64,000 bases of DNA from Parafrankia elaeagni (GTDB lineage Bacteria > Actinomycetota > Actinomycetes > Frankiales > Frankiaceae). The translations under genes and the position numbers were made by a program. Positions 51,650-59,954 of the stretch are shown piece after piece. The notes below the pieces were generated by a model that was given only the letters and a program-made list of their open reading frames with translations, searched no databases and was not told the origin of the DNA. The stretch covers positions 1-64,000 of the forward strand of contig NZ_KB893720.1 of assembly GCF_000374165.1 (NCBI RefSeq). Direction: 5' to 3'. Numbering within the stretch: position 1 is the stretch's first letter; each line of letters starts with the position of its first letter.

Positions 51650-52707
51650 TCAAAAAGGGTTGTTCTGGCATTGGTCAGGTCGGGGGTGAGCGCCCGACCC
51701 TTGAAGATCGGAACGCGTAACAGGAGCCCGAACCCCGGAGCGTTACCGAAACGCCTGGCAAGGTACTGCTCGTTCCGCTCACGCAGGGCCGAGTCAGTGA
51801 GGCACCGCACCGCGCCGAGCACACCCTTGGCATAGACGCCGTTACAAATGGTCAGCGTTCGGTTCCCGTTGTAGGGATTACGAGCCCTGATCAGCAGCCC
51901 CACGTCCTCGACCAGGCCCAGGGCCGGGTCGTCGGACCAGCGCGGAAAGTACTTGCAGCAGTTCTCCCCCTCCTTGGTCTGGAATATCTCACCGTCCGGA
52001 AACTCCGGATCCTCGACCTGTTCGACCGGGAATCCGGCCTCCTGGATGAACCAGTCGGTTGCCTGGTTCCAGCCAAGACCGCCGAGCAGCACAAGATGGG
52101 CAGACAGGTCGTCCGGCACGATGTTCGCGGACTTCAGGAAGCGGACATCCGCGGACGGGTTCTCCGCGCGAATATGACCGAACAGCTCGACCAACGCGTC
52201 CACGTCCGCGTAGGAAAGTAGTTCGGTGTGGTTCAGGTGAAGAGACCCGGCGAGCTCTGACTGCTGCTCTCTCGGAATTTCTCCGCAGACGAGCCGGACC
52301 GGCTCGTTCCGGCCGAACAGCCAGGTTCGCCTTGCTGGCCGTATTTCGGGCACGCCGGGGTCCTCCTCCGGCGGGGAGGTCGACCGGAACTCGGACAGCT
52401 CGCCAAACAGCGCGTCACGCGCTTCCAGCTCCGCCGGCAGGAGCTCGCTCTCGTCGAACAGGCACGGTACCGGCCCAGCGATGGATCGCTCGACTGCGTA
52501 GAAGGCGGCGTATGCCGTCAGGCGTTCGAGGGGAACCGAGGTGGCCAGGTTCTCGTCCGAGGAGATCGTCGCGGTTGAGACACCCAGCGCCTGGGCGACT
52601 GCGGCCTGCGTGAGGCGCGCCCTGGGCCATGTCTCCTGCCGCAACCGGCGAAGTCTCCGAGCCAGTGCCCTGTTGGGCTGCGCCGCCACCCACCCCACCC
52701 TCTTCAC
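51640..52707 (-). CDS. XRE-type HTH protein with large conserved sensor domain
   Basis: 355 residues from GTG 52707; GTGs at residues 4 and 7 are alternatives. Residues 12-65 are an XRE-like helix-turn-helix (LRRLRQETWPRARLTQAAVA, then QALGVSTATIS). From about residue 150 a conserved domain follows with HLNHTELLSYADVDALVELF, LVLLGGLGWNQATDWFIQEA, LVEDVGLLIRARNPYNGNRT and LTICNGVYAKGVLGAVRCLT. I recall this domain from many actinobacterial regulators of unknown ligand. It overlaps the glycosyltransferase-like gene by 10 bp. Confidence 0.72.
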   Translation of the reverse strand: MKRVGWVAAQPNRALARRLRRLRQETWPRARLTQAAVAQALGVSTATISSDENLATSVPLERLTAYAAFYAVERSIAGPVPCLFDESELLPAELEARDALFGELSEFRSTSPPEEDPGVPEIRPARRTWLFGRNEPVRLVCGEIPREQQSELAGSLHLNHTELLSYADVDALVELFGHIRAENPSADVRFLKSANIVPDDLSAHLVLLGGLGWNQATDWFIQEAGFPVEQVEDPEFPDGEIFQTKEGENCCKYFPRWSDDPALGLVEDVGLLIRARNPYNGNRTLTICNGVYAKGVLGAVRCLTDSALRERNEQYLARRFGNAPGFGLLLRVPIFKGRALTPDLTNARTTLFEWS

Positions 52708-53135
52708 CAGCGTTCAGCAAACTTCACTGAAATAGCGAGACTTCCCTGAAGCTAGCAGAAGCCTAGCAGCTGCGACCAGAAGCGAGGGAGAGGGTGGGCG
52801 CGTCGGCGAGTGGGCGTGGTTTGAAGTCACGGAAACCGTTGGTATGCAGTCGTTAGAGTCTTAGACTGAAGTCAGGTCTCCCCTAGAGAAGGGATTGAAA
52901 CTTTAAAATTTACACTGAACTCTTGCGAAGGGGATCGAAGATGGTCGGATGATCACCCGAGAGTGCTTCGGCGGTGACCGCATCAGCCCGGCTGCAGCCG
53001 AGGCCCGGCCACCGCCCCGGGAGCCGGACCAAAGACAGACACCCCCGGAGATCGTTTGGCGGCGATCCGGGAGTGTCTGCTCGCTGGAAACCCAGAATCC
53101 GTCCTCATGTGTGCATGAAGGAGGAAGCCCCAGCT
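52708..53135. other. Promoter-rich gap with leader hairpin
   Basis: About 430 bp with no supported gene. The stretch 52850-52935 is AT-rich for this genome (GAAACTTTAAAATTTACAC) and should contain the promoters of the divergent HTH gene and the membrane protein. A strong hairpin lies at 53039-53076. Confidence 0.55.
53039..53076 (+). promoter_or_regulatory. Leader stem-loop
   Basis: ACACCCCCGGAGATCG (53039-53054) pairs with CGATCCGGGAGTGT (53063-53076), with one mismatch and a 2-nt bulge. It stands 60 bp upstream of the small membrane-protein start, so it could be a regulatory leader or a terminator for an upstream transcript. Confidence 0.5.
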
Positions 53136-53513
53136 ATGCCAAGTCTAACCGCGTCGTACGTCGCGGCAAACAACGCGGGCACTGGTCACACGGCCAGATC
53201 CAGTCTGCTCGCCGGCCTCGTCGTGGCCGCCGTCGTCATCTGGATGGTGCGGCGGGCCCTGTCGAGGCTGCAGGGTCAGTCATACCCGCGGGCTCGGTCG
53301 GACCTGCAGGCCCCACTGAGAATGTTCGCGGGCCTCATGCGCCTCAAGTGGATTCTCACCGGGTGCCTCGTGGCGATCGTGGTGCTCGTGGTCGGGCTCG
53401 TGCGCTCGTCGGATGACGGCGTCCCACAGGTTCCCCCGAAGCGGGGCACCATGTTGGAGGCGGGGTCAGCCGCGTCTGGCGCGTGGCCAGATGTCGGCCG
53501 CGTGGTCCACTGA
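53136..53513 (+). CDS. Small two-helix membrane protein, hypothetical
   Basis: 125 residues from ATG 53136, with GGAGG 11 bp upstream; ATG 53115 would add 7 residues. Two membrane segments are clear: SSLLAGLVVAAVVIWMVRRA and LKWILTGCLVAIVVLVVGLV, separated by a basic loop of about 40 residues. The tail is Gly/Ser/Ala-rich. No family is recognised. It converges with the nif-linked ferredoxin, 194 bp apart, and is not obviously related to nitrogen fixation. Confidence 0.65.
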   Translation: MPSLTASYVAANNAGTGHTARSSLLAGLVVAAVVIWMVRRALSRLQGQSYPRARSDLQAPLRMFAGLMRLKWILTGCLVAIVVLVVGLVRSSDDGVPQVPPKRGTMLEAGSAASGAWPDVGRVVH

Positions 53514-53559
53514 CGATCAGCAACCGTCGGTGACCGGGCACGTCCTACGGGGCGGGCCA

Positions 53560-53573
53560 CCGGTGATCACCGG
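53560..53573. terminator. Palindrome after the nif-linked operon
   Basis: CCGGTGATCACCGG is a perfect 14-bp palindrome 134 bp beyond the ferredoxin stop and 47 bp beyond the convergent membrane-protein stop. It may help end transcription from both sides, though the stem is short. Confidence 0.4.
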
Positions 53574-53707
53574 GAGTCTGCGTGGCTCTCGATCATCAGC
53601 CGGTGGCCCGTGCGGCCTCGAAAGTGCCACGCGGCTCAGGCCGGCGCGGCGACGCCACCCCGGATCCGGACCTGCGCGGTTGCAGAAGGTCTGGCCGGCG
53701 GGGCTGC

Positions 53708-54046
53708 TCAGGAGGCTTCGTACTCCGCGACGAACGGGGTGTCGACGCCGACCTTGCCGACGGTCTTGGCGCCGCCGGGGTCGCCGAGCGGCTCGTCGCG
53801 GCCCGGCAGCACCTTGGAGAAGAACTCCTTCTCGCTCTTCACGAAGGGCCGCTCGGCCTTGGGAACCTCGAGGTCGAGCATGATGGCGCCGATCGGGCAG
53901 GCCGAGGCGCAGGCGCCGCACTCGGTGCACTCGTTGGGGTTGATGTAGAGCTTCCGGCCACCTTCGTAGATGGCGTCGACCGGGCACTCGTCGAGGCAGC
54001 CGGTGTCTTTGACGTCAATGCAGGGTGACGTGACGACGTAGGGCAT
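53708..54046 (-). CDS. fdxA: 7Fe ferredoxin (3Fe-4S/4Fe-4S)
   Basis: 112 residues from ATG 54046; the frame is open to 54199 but that part covers the hairpin region. Cysteines C9, C17, C21 (PCIDVKDTGCLDECPVDAIY) and C40, C43, C46, C50 (NECTECGACASACPIGAI) fit a [3Fe-4S][4Fe-4S] ferredoxin of FdxA length. It lies last in the nif-linked run, after the 2-oxoacid:ferredoxin oxidoreductase genes, and is the natural electron acceptor of that enzyme. It could pass electrons to nitrogenase. The 198-bp gap before it contains two strong hairpins. Confidence 0.92.
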   Translation of the reverse strand: MPYVVTSPCIDVKDTGCLDECPVDAIYEGGRKLYINPNECTECGACASACPIGAIMLDLEVPKAERPFVKSEKEFFSKVLPGRDEPLGDPGGAKTVGKVGVDTPFVAEYEAS

Positions 54047-54072
54047 CGGAGTTCTTCTTCCCGTCTGAGGTC

Positions 54073-54094
54073 CGGGTCCGACGCTGCGGACCCG
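54073..54094 (-). promoter_or_regulatory. Stem-loop in ferredoxin leader
   Basis: CGGGTCCG (54073-54080) and CGGACCCG (54087-54094) form a perfect 8-bp stem with a 6-nt loop, 27 bp before the ferredoxin start codon on the minus strand. Confidence 0.5.
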
Positions 54095-54175
54095 GGAGGA
54101 TCTCGTTTGCCTGCGGTTCGTGCAACTGCCCTGGCCCGGGTTGACAGCCCTGGCCTGACTGCCTGACCGCTGGCC

Positions 54176-54209
54176 GCTCCGGCCGGCGCGACGGTGCACC
54201 GGCCGGAGC
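54176..54209 (-). promoter_or_regulatory. Strong stem-loop between korB and fdxA
   Basis: GCTCCGGCCGG (54176-54186) and CCGGCCGGAGC (54199-54209) form a perfect 11-bp stem with a 12-nt loop. Outer CTGACC and GGTCAG segments can extend it. It lies 35 bp after the korB stop. It may act as a partial terminator, or as an RNA-processing or stability element that sets the ferredoxin level apart from that of the genes upstream. Confidence 0.6.
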
Positions 54210-54244
54210 GCTGGTCAGCCTGGTCAGCCTTGCGCGGGTCCGGG

Positions 54245-55276
54245 TCAGGCCCGGGCCGGCACCGTCCAGGAGTCATTGCCGGAGAGCAGTTCCTGCAGGT
54301 CGCCGCGCCCGCCCGCGCGGGCGTCGGCGAGCCGGTCCTGGTACTGGTCGTCGAAGCTCGGCCGCTCCACCGCGCGGTACACGCCGATCGGCGCGAGCTC
54401 CGGGTCGGTGTCGGCGATCCGGGCCAGCGCGTAGGCGTAGGTCGGGCTGGTCGAGCGCGGGTTGTGCACGACGATGCCCTTCTCCGTCGAGCGGCCGAAC
54501 TTCAGGTCGCCGCTCTCGGCGTCGCGCAGGATCGCCCACTGGCTGTCGGCGCCGAACAGGATCGGCGCGCCCGCCTCCAGGCGGATCGGGCCGTCGGCCG
54601 GCGACGGCACCGACGTGTCGCCCGCCGCGGGCTTCTCCGTGTGGCTGAAGGTCGGGCAGTTCTGCCGGATCTCCACCAGCGCGGAGCCGTTGTGGGCGGC
54701 GGCCGCGGCGAGGATCTCCATCATGTGCTTGCGGTCGGTGTCGACGGTGCGGGCGACGAAGCTCGCCTCGGCGCCGAGGGCCAGCGCGAGCGGGTTGAAG
54801 GAGTGGTCGAGCGAGCCGAACGGGCTGGACGGGGTGACCGTGCCGGGCTTGGTCGCCGGCGAGAACTGGCCCTTGGTCAGACCGTAGATCTGGTTGTTGA
54901 ACAGCAGGATCTTGAGGTTCACGTTGCGGCGCAGCGCGTGGATCAGGTGGTTTCCACCGATCGACAGCGCGTCACCGTCACCGGTGACCACCCAGACGGA
55001 CAGGTCGGGGCGGTTGATCGACACACCGGTCGCGATGGACGGCGCCCGGCCGTGGATCGAGTGCATGCCGTAGGTGTCCAGGTAGTACGGCAGCCGGGAG
55101 GAGCAGCCGATACCGGAGATCACCACGAAGTTCTCGCGCGGGATGCCGAGGGTCGGCATCAGGTTGCGCATGTTGTTGAGGATCGCGTGGTCGCCGCATC
55201 CGGGGCACCAGCGGGCCTCGCCCGCCGAGAACTCCTTGGCGGTGAGCTGCTTTCCTGTCGCGTCGGGGCTGGTCAC
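54245..55276 (-). CDS. korB: 2-oxoacid:ferredoxin oxidoreductase, beta subunit
   Basis: 343 residues; GTG 55276 overlaps the alpha-subunit stop as GTGA. WCPGCGDHAILNNM (C24, C27) and GIGCSSRLPYYLDTYGMHSI (C58) supply the Fe-S cluster ligands, with a further cysteine in RQNCPTF. VVTGDGDALSIGGNHLIHAL with LLFNNQIYG is the thiamine-diphosphate site. With the alpha subunit it oxidises a 2-oxoacid (2-oxoglutarate-type by similarity) to the acyl-CoA and reduces ferredoxin. Its place in the nif run suggests it supplies low-potential electrons for nitrogenase. Confidence 0.92.
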   Translation of the reverse strand: MTSPDATGKQLTAKEFSAGEARWCPGCGDHAILNNMRNLMPTLGIPRENFVVISGIGCSSRLPYYLDTYGMHSIHGRAPSIATGVSINRPDLSVWVVTGDGDALSIGGNHLIHALRRNVNLKILLFNNQIYGLTKGQFSPATKPGTVTPSSPFGSLDHSFNPLALALGAEASFVARTVDTDRKHMMEILAAAAAHNGSALVEIRQNCPTFSHTEKPAAGDTSVPSPADGPIRLEAGAPILFGADSQWAILRDAESGDLKFGRSTEKGIVVHNPRSTSPTYAYALARIADTDPELAPIGVYRAVERPSFDDQYQDRLADARAGGRGDLQELLSGNDSWTVPARA

Positions 55277-57258
55277 TTGTCGCCCTCCGATCCGAGCTCG
55301 CTGCGGCCGACTTCGCCGGAGCCGCCGATGGCCTTGATGTCTTCCGTGGTGAGCTCGGTGCCGACGCCGGTGCCGTCGACGAGCCGGGTGAACACCGCCG
55401 CCAGCTCGACCGCCCGGAAGGGCAGGCCGCGGGTCTGGGTGTAGCCGACCGGCTCGACCTGGCAGTGCATCCGCAGCAGGCCGCCGAGCTGCCCGAGGTT
55501 CATCTCCGGGACGAGCACGGTGTCGTAGGCGGCCAGGACCGACGCGAGGTTGGCCGGCAGCGGGTTGAGGTAGCGCAGGTGCGCCTGGGCGATGGCCAGC
55601 CCCTGGTCGCGGACGAGCCGGCAGGCCGCGCCGATCGGCCCGTAGGTGGAGCCCCAGCCGATGACGAGCAGCTTCGCGCCGGATCCGGGCGGCCCGCTCG
55701 GGTCGTCGACCTCCAGCAGCGGGACGTCGATGCCGTCCACCTTGTTCTGGCGGGTGCGGACCATCAGGTCGTGGTTGTCGGCGTCGTGCGAGATCTCGCC
55801 GCTGCCGTCGGCCTTCTCCAGACCACCGATGCGGTGTTCCAGACCGGGGGTGCCGGGGATGGCCAGCGGACGAGCGAGGGTGCGCGGGTCACGCTTGTAC
55901 GGGTGGAACGCGGGCTTGCCGTCCTTGCCGACCGCGTTCGGCGCGGTCGCGAACTCGATGCCGATCTCGGGCAGCTCGGCGACGTTCGGCACCTGCCACG
56001 GCTCGCTGCCGTTGGCGATGTAGGAGTCGGAGAGCAGCACGACCGGGGTCCGCCGCTCCAGCGCGATCTTCGCGGCCTCGAAGGCCGCGTTGAAGCAGTC
56101 CGCCGGGCTCTGCGCGGCGAGTACCGGCAGCGGGGCCTCGCCGTGCCGCCCGTAGAGGGCCTGCAGCAGGTCGGACTGCTCGGTCTTGGTCGGCAGACCG
56201 GTGGACGGGCCACCGCGCTGCACGTTGACGATGACCAGCGGCAGCTCCAGCGAGATCGCCAGGCCGATCGCCTCGCCCTTGAGCGCCATGCCCGGGCCGG
56301 AGGTGACGGTGACGCCGAGCATGCCGGCGAACGAGCCGCCGATCGCCGCGCCGATCGCCGCGATCTCGTCCTCCGCCTGGTAGGAGCGGACGTCGTGCGA
56401 GATGAGCTTGCTCAGCTCGTGCAGGACGTCGGTGGCGGGGGTGATCGGGTAGGCGCCGAGGAACAGCGGCATCCCGGCCTGGTGCGCGGCGGCGACGAGG
56501 CCGAACGCGATGGCCCGGTTGCCACGCATGTGCCGGTAGTTGCCCGGGGGCAGCGCGGCGGGCTTCACCTCGTAGGAGACGGCGAACGCCTCGGTGGTGT
56601 CGCCGTAGTCCACGCCCGCGCGCAGCGCCGCGAGGTTGCCGGCGAGGATCTCCGGCGGCTTCTTCGCGAAACGCTTCTCCAGGTAGGCGATCGTGCTCTC
56701 GACCGGCTGGTTGAACATCCAGGACACCAGGCCGAGCGCGAACATGTTCTTCGTGCGGGCGGCGTCCTTGCGCTTCAGGCCCAGACCGTCGGTGGCACCG
56801 ACGGCGAGCCCGGTGAGGTCGACCGCGTGCACGATGTAGTTGGTCAGCGAGCCGTCGGTCAGCGGGTCGGAGTCGTAGCCGGCCTTCTCCAGCGAGCGCA
56901 CGTTGAACGCGCCGGAGTCGACGAGCAGCACGCCGCCGGGCCGCAGGTCCTTCAGCGTCGCCTTCAGCGCCGCCGGGTTCATGGCGACGAGGACGTCGGG
57001 CTGGTCACCGGGGGTGGTGATGTCGTGGTCGGCGACGTGCAGCTGGTAGCTGGACACACCGCCGACGGTGCCTGCTGGCGCCCGGATCTCGGCGGGGAAG
57101 TCGGGCAGGGTCGCCACGTCGTTGCCGGCCTCGGCGGCCTGCGCACCGAAACGGTCACCGGTGAGCTGCATGCCGTCGCCGGAGTCACCGGCGAACCGGA
57201 TGACGACTCCCTTAAGCCGGCGTACCCGCGGGTCGGGCTGTTCGAGCTCGGTTGTCAT
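55273..57258 (-). CDS. korA: 2-oxoacid:ferredoxin oxidoreductase, fused gamma-alpha subunit
   Basis: 661 residues from ATG 57258, with ACGAGG 6 bp upstream. Residues about 15-195 are the gamma domain (VVIRFAGDSGDGMQLTGDRF), then a linker, then the alpha domain from about residue 245 (FLGAYPITPATDVLHELSKL; SYQAEDEIAAIGAAIGGSFA; VNVQRGGPSTGLPTKTEQSD). It works with the beta subunit encoded next. The start lies 47 bp inside the end of nifS, so the genes are tightly packed. Choice between 2-oxoglutarate and pyruvate as substrate rests on family resemblance only. Confidence 0.92.
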   Translation of the reverse strand: MTTELEQPDPRVRRLKGVVIRFAGDSGDGMQLTGDRFGAQAAEAGNDVATLPDFPAEIRAPAGTVGGVSSYQLHVADHDITTPGDQPDVLVAMNPAALKATLKDLRPGGVLLVDSGAFNVRSLEKAGYDSDPLTDGSLTNYIVHAVDLTGLAVGATDGLGLKRKDAARTKNMFALGLVSWMFNQPVESTIAYLEKRFAKKPPEILAGNLAALRAGVDYGDTTEAFAVSYEVKPAALPPGNYRHMRGNRAIAFGLVAAAHQAGMPLFLGAYPITPATDVLHELSKLISHDVRSYQAEDEIAAIGAAIGGSFAGMLGVTVTSGPGMALKGEAIGLAISLELPLVIVNVQRGGPSTGLPTKTEQSDLLQALYGRHGEAPLPVLAAQSPADCFNAAFEAAKIALERRTPVVLLSDSYIANGSEPWQVPNVAELPEIGIEFATAPNAVGKDGKPAFHPYKRDPRTLARPLAIPGTPGLEHRIGGLEKADGSGEISHDADNHDLMVRTRQNKVDGIDVPLLEVDDPSGPPGSGAKLLVIGWGSTYGPIGAACRLVRDQGLAIAQAHLRYLNPLPANLASVLAAYDTVLVPEMNLGQLGGLLRMHCQVEPVGYTQTRGLPFRAVELAAVFTRLVDGTGVGTELTTEDIKAIGGSGEVGRSELGSEGDK

Positions 57259-58444
57259 CGCGAACCTCGTCTTGGATGGGGGTGCTCTGGGTAAGGGAGC
57301 GGACGCGCTGGACAGCGCGGGCCACCTGGTCCGCGGCGGTGCGGATCTCCTCGGGTGTCGTGGCGCGGCCCAGGCTGAAGCGCAGGCTCTCCCTGGCCTC
57401 GGCCGCGGTTCGGCCCATGGCCAGCAGGACGTGGGACGGAACATCCCCGCCGCCGCTGCAGGCCGAGCCGGCCGAGACCGCGACCTGCGGAAGGCAGGCC
57501 TGGACGTCGTCGGCACCCGCGCCGACGAAGCGGAGGTTGACGGTGTTCGGCAGCCTGGCCCGCACCGGGCCGTTCAGTTCGACGGCGCCGCGGCCGAGCC
57601 GCTCGACGAGCAGCTCGGTCAGCTGCGCCACCAGCGTGCGCTGGCGCCTGCCGTCGTCCGTCATCGATGCGGCCGCGATGCGGGCGGCCGCGCCGAAGCC
57701 GGCGATCCCGGCGGTGTTGAGGGTGCCGGCCCGTCGGCCGCGTTCCTGCCCTCCCCCGTGCGCCCGCGGCGCGATGCGCGCCCAGGCGTCCCCCGACGCG
57801 ACCAGCGCGCCGACGCCCTTGGGGCCGTACAGCTTGTGGGCGGACGCGACGGCCACATCGACGCCTGTCCGCTCGAGGCTGACCGGGATCCGCCCCAGGG
57901 CCTGGGTGACGTCGCTGAACAGCAGCGCGCCGGCGGAGTGCACGGGTTCGACCAGGGGCCGCAGGTCGTTCACGGCCCCGGTCTCGTTGTTGGCCGCCAT
58001 CACCGCCACGAGCGCGACGTCGGGACCGAGCAGGCGGCGCAGGTCGTCGACGTCGATGGTGCCGTCGGAGTGGACGGCGATCCGCTCGGCGCGGGTGCCG
58101 GGCCCGGCCGCGGCCGCCGCGGCGGCGTCGGCGGCGCCGAGCACCGCGGGGTGCTCGGTCGCGCCGACGAGCACGCGGTGCCGGTCGGGTCCGGCGGCGG
58201 CGAGCGCCCCGCCGATCGCCAGGTTCGCCGCCTCAGTGGCTCCGGAGGTGAACACGACGTCGCGGGCACGCGCACCGGCGAGGGTGGCGACCTCCCGCCG
58301 GGCGCGCTCGACGATCCGGGTGACCTCCTGGCCCGGCCCGTGCCTGCTGGCCGGGTTGGCGAACTGGTCGGTGAACAGCGGAAGCATGACCTCGACCACG
58401 CGCGGGTCTACCGGGGTGGTCGCGTTGTGGTCGAGGTAGATCAT
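57212..58444 (-). CDS. nifS: Cysteine desulfurase NifS
   Basis: 410 residues; the ATG overlaps the hesA stop as ATGA. The PLP site is complete: YLDHNATTPVDP, H98 in GATEHPAVLG, D178 and Q181 in FSDVTQALG, and K204 in VASAHKLYGPKG. The active cysteine is C329 in SAGSACSGGGDVPSHVL, a short-loop NifS/IscS-type (group I) arrangement. It takes sulfur from L-cysteine for Fe-S assembly, here presumably on the HesB-NifU protein encoded two genes upstream. A charged tail of about 25 residues follows the conserved domain. Confidence 0.93.
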   Translation of the reverse strand: MIYLDHNATTPVDPRVVEVMLPLFTDQFANPASRHGPGQEVTRIVERARREVATLAGARARDVVFTSGATEAANLAIGGALAAAGPDRHRVLVGATEHPAVLGAADAAAAAAAGPGTRAERIAVHSDGTIDVDDLRRLLGPDVALVAVMAANNETGAVNDLRPLVEPVHSAGALLFSDVTQALGRIPVSLERTGVDVAVASAHKLYGPKGVGALVASGDAWARIAPRAHGGGQERGRRAGTLNTAGIAGFGAAARIAAASMTDDGRRQRTLVAQLTELLVERLGRGAVELNGPVRARLPNTVNLRFVGAGADDVQACLPQVAVSAGSACSGGGDVPSHVLLAMGRTAAEARESLRFSLGRATTPEEIRTAADQVARAVQRVRSLTQSTPIQDEVRDDNRARTARPAGTPA

Positions 58445-59265
58445 GTGGACTCCTCGGCACCGGCACCGGCACCGGCACCGGTGTGCTCGGCGCAGGTCGG
58501 GCAGGCGGGGTCGCGCCGCACCCGCAGCGACTGGAAGTCCATGTCCCAGAGGTCGTACTGCAGCAGCCGGCCGCTGGCCGGCTCGCCGAACCGAGCGATG
58601 ATTTTGATCGCCTCGGTCGCGGCGAGGCAGCCCGCCAGGCCGGAGACGGCTCCGAGAACCGTGAACCCCAGGGGCTCCCAGGACGGGTCGCCCTCGGTGA
58701 ACACACAGCGCAGGCAGGGTGTCCCCGGCTCGACGACGAGCAGGTTGCCCTCGGTGGCGTTCATCGCGGCGATGACCGCCGGGGTCCGCGTCGCCACGCA
58801 GAGGTCGTTGAGCCGGTAGCGGTCGGGGAAGTTGTGGCGGGCGTCCACCACGACGTCCGCCTCGCCGACGAGCTGGCCGAGCTCGGGGAGCTCGGCCAGC
58901 TCGCGGTCGAAGGTGACGATCTCGACGCCCGGGTGGTGCGCGCGCAGAGTCTGCTCCGCGCAGGCCACCCGGGAGCCGCCGATCCACTCGGGCCGCATGA
59001 GGGTCTGCCGGTTGAGGTCGGGCTCCTCCAGCGGGCCCGGATGGACCAGGACCAGCCGACCGACCCCGGCGGCGGCGAGGTAGGTCGCCGCCGCCCCGCC
59101 GACACCACCGATCCCCGCCACCAGCACGGTCGCGCGGCGCAACCGCTCCTGGGCGGCCGGGCCGAAGCCCGGTATCCCGAGCTGGCGGTTGTAGCGGCCC
59201 AGCCGCGCCGCGGGGGCGGGCGCGGGCCGGACATCGCACGGGGTGACGATCATGCCGCTTTCCAT
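58441..59265 (-). CDS. hesA: HesA-like E1/ThiF-MoeB family protein
   Basis: 274 residues from ATG 59265, with GGGAG 6 bp upstream; the stop overlaps nifS. RYNRQLGIPGFGPAAQERL and TVLVAGIGGVGGAAATYLAA are the adenylate-binding opening of ThiF/MoeB enzymes, then LEEPDLNRQTLM and DARHNFPDRYRLND. Two CxxC pairs (GTPCLRC; PACPTCAEH) bind the structural zinc. HesA is linked to nif clusters in cyanobacteria and Frankia and may act in molybdenum or sulfur handling; the precise role is not settled. A 68-bp gap separates it from the nifU-like gene. Confidence 0.88.
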   Translation of the reverse strand: MESGMIVTPCDVRPAPAPAARLGRYNRQLGIPGFGPAAQERLRRATVLVAGIGGVGGAAATYLAAAGVGRLVLVHPGPLEEPDLNRQTLMRPEWIGGSRVACAEQTLRAHHPGVEIVTFDRELAELPELGQLVGEADVVVDARHNFPDRYRLNDLCVATRTPAVIAAMNATEGNLLVVEPGTPCLRCVFTEGDPSWEPLGFTVLGAVSGLAGCLAATEAIKIIARFGEPASGRLLQYDLWDMDFQSLRVRRDPACPTCAEHTGAGAGAGAEEST

Positions 59266-59333
59266 GAAGGCTCCCTGTGCTGGCGTGGTGTGGTCGGTCA
59301 GTCGGTCAGTCGGGGCGATCTGGTCGCGGGAGG

Positions 59334-59954
59334 TCAGGAGACGAGGGCGACGCGCCCGATCTCCGGCAGGTTCTCCTTGATCCGCTTCTCGATCACCGCG
59401 GTGACGGTGGCCGAGGCGCTGGAGCACCCGTTGCAGGCGCCGGTGAGGCGGATGTGCACCTCGGCGGTGCCGGGCTGCCCGTTGCCGGCGAGCACGGTGA
59501 CGACCTGCACGTCGCCGCCGTCGCCCTGCAGGAACGGCCGGATCTCGGTGATGACGTCCTCGACCTGCGCGCGCAGCTGCGCGTCGGCCTCGGCCCGCTC
59601 GGGCTCGTCCGGCGTCCCGAAGCTGTTGCCGCAGCCACAGGAGCTGGAGGCGTTCGGGTTGGTGAAGGTGAAGCCGGAGGAGGTCAGCGACTCCACGTAG
59701 TCGATCCGCAGGCCACGGAGGTGACCGATCATCGAGTTGTGGATGAAGACGTCGAAGCCGTCCTCGTTGATGACGATGTCGTCGCTCTCCGCGCTCGGCG
59801 TCAGCGCCAGGGCGTAGGTGAAGCCGGAGCACCCGCCCGGGTTCACCCCGACCCGCAGGCCGAAGCCGGCCGTCTCGGAGCTGCCGCCGATCAGGGAGCG
59901 CACCTGCTGGCGGGCCCGCTCGGTCAGTTCGATGGTGCTCGGGGCGAGGGTCAT
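59334..59954 (-). CDS. nifU: HesB/IscA - NifU C-terminal domain fusion
   Basis: 206 residues; the ATG overlaps the nifB stop as ATGA. Residues 1-112 are an A-type Fe-S carrier: [14 protein letters not shown] (C42) and SSCGCGNSF (C106, C108). Residues 125-206 are a NifU C-terminal domain: [16 protein letters not shown] and [18 protein letters not shown] (C174, C177). The IscU-like scaffold domain and central ferredoxin domain of full NifU are absent. It should receive or carry Fe-S clusters for nitrogenase maturation together with NifS. The nifU name follows Frankia practice, although the architecture differs from classical NifU. Confidence 0.9.
   Translation of the reverse strand: MTLAPSTIELTERARQQVRSLIGGSSETAGFGLRVGVNPGGCSGFTYALALTPSAESDDIVINEDGFDVFIHNSMIGHLRGLRIDYVESLTSSGFTFTNPNASSSCGCGNSFGTPDEPERAEADAQLRAQVEDVITEIRPFLQGDGGDVQVVTVLAGNGQPGTAEVHIRLTGACNGCSSASATVTAVIEKRIKENLPEIGRVALVS

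Noticed and set aside
52886-52901. AGAAGGGATTGAAACT resembles the end of many type I CRISPR repeats
   Set aside because: Only one copy is present and no regularly spaced repeats or cas genes lie near; it is part of an AT-rich promoter region.
55465-57294. 609-codon plus-strand open frame opposite the oxidoreductase alpha gene
   Set aside because: The minus-strand protein has clear domains; the plus-strand product does not.
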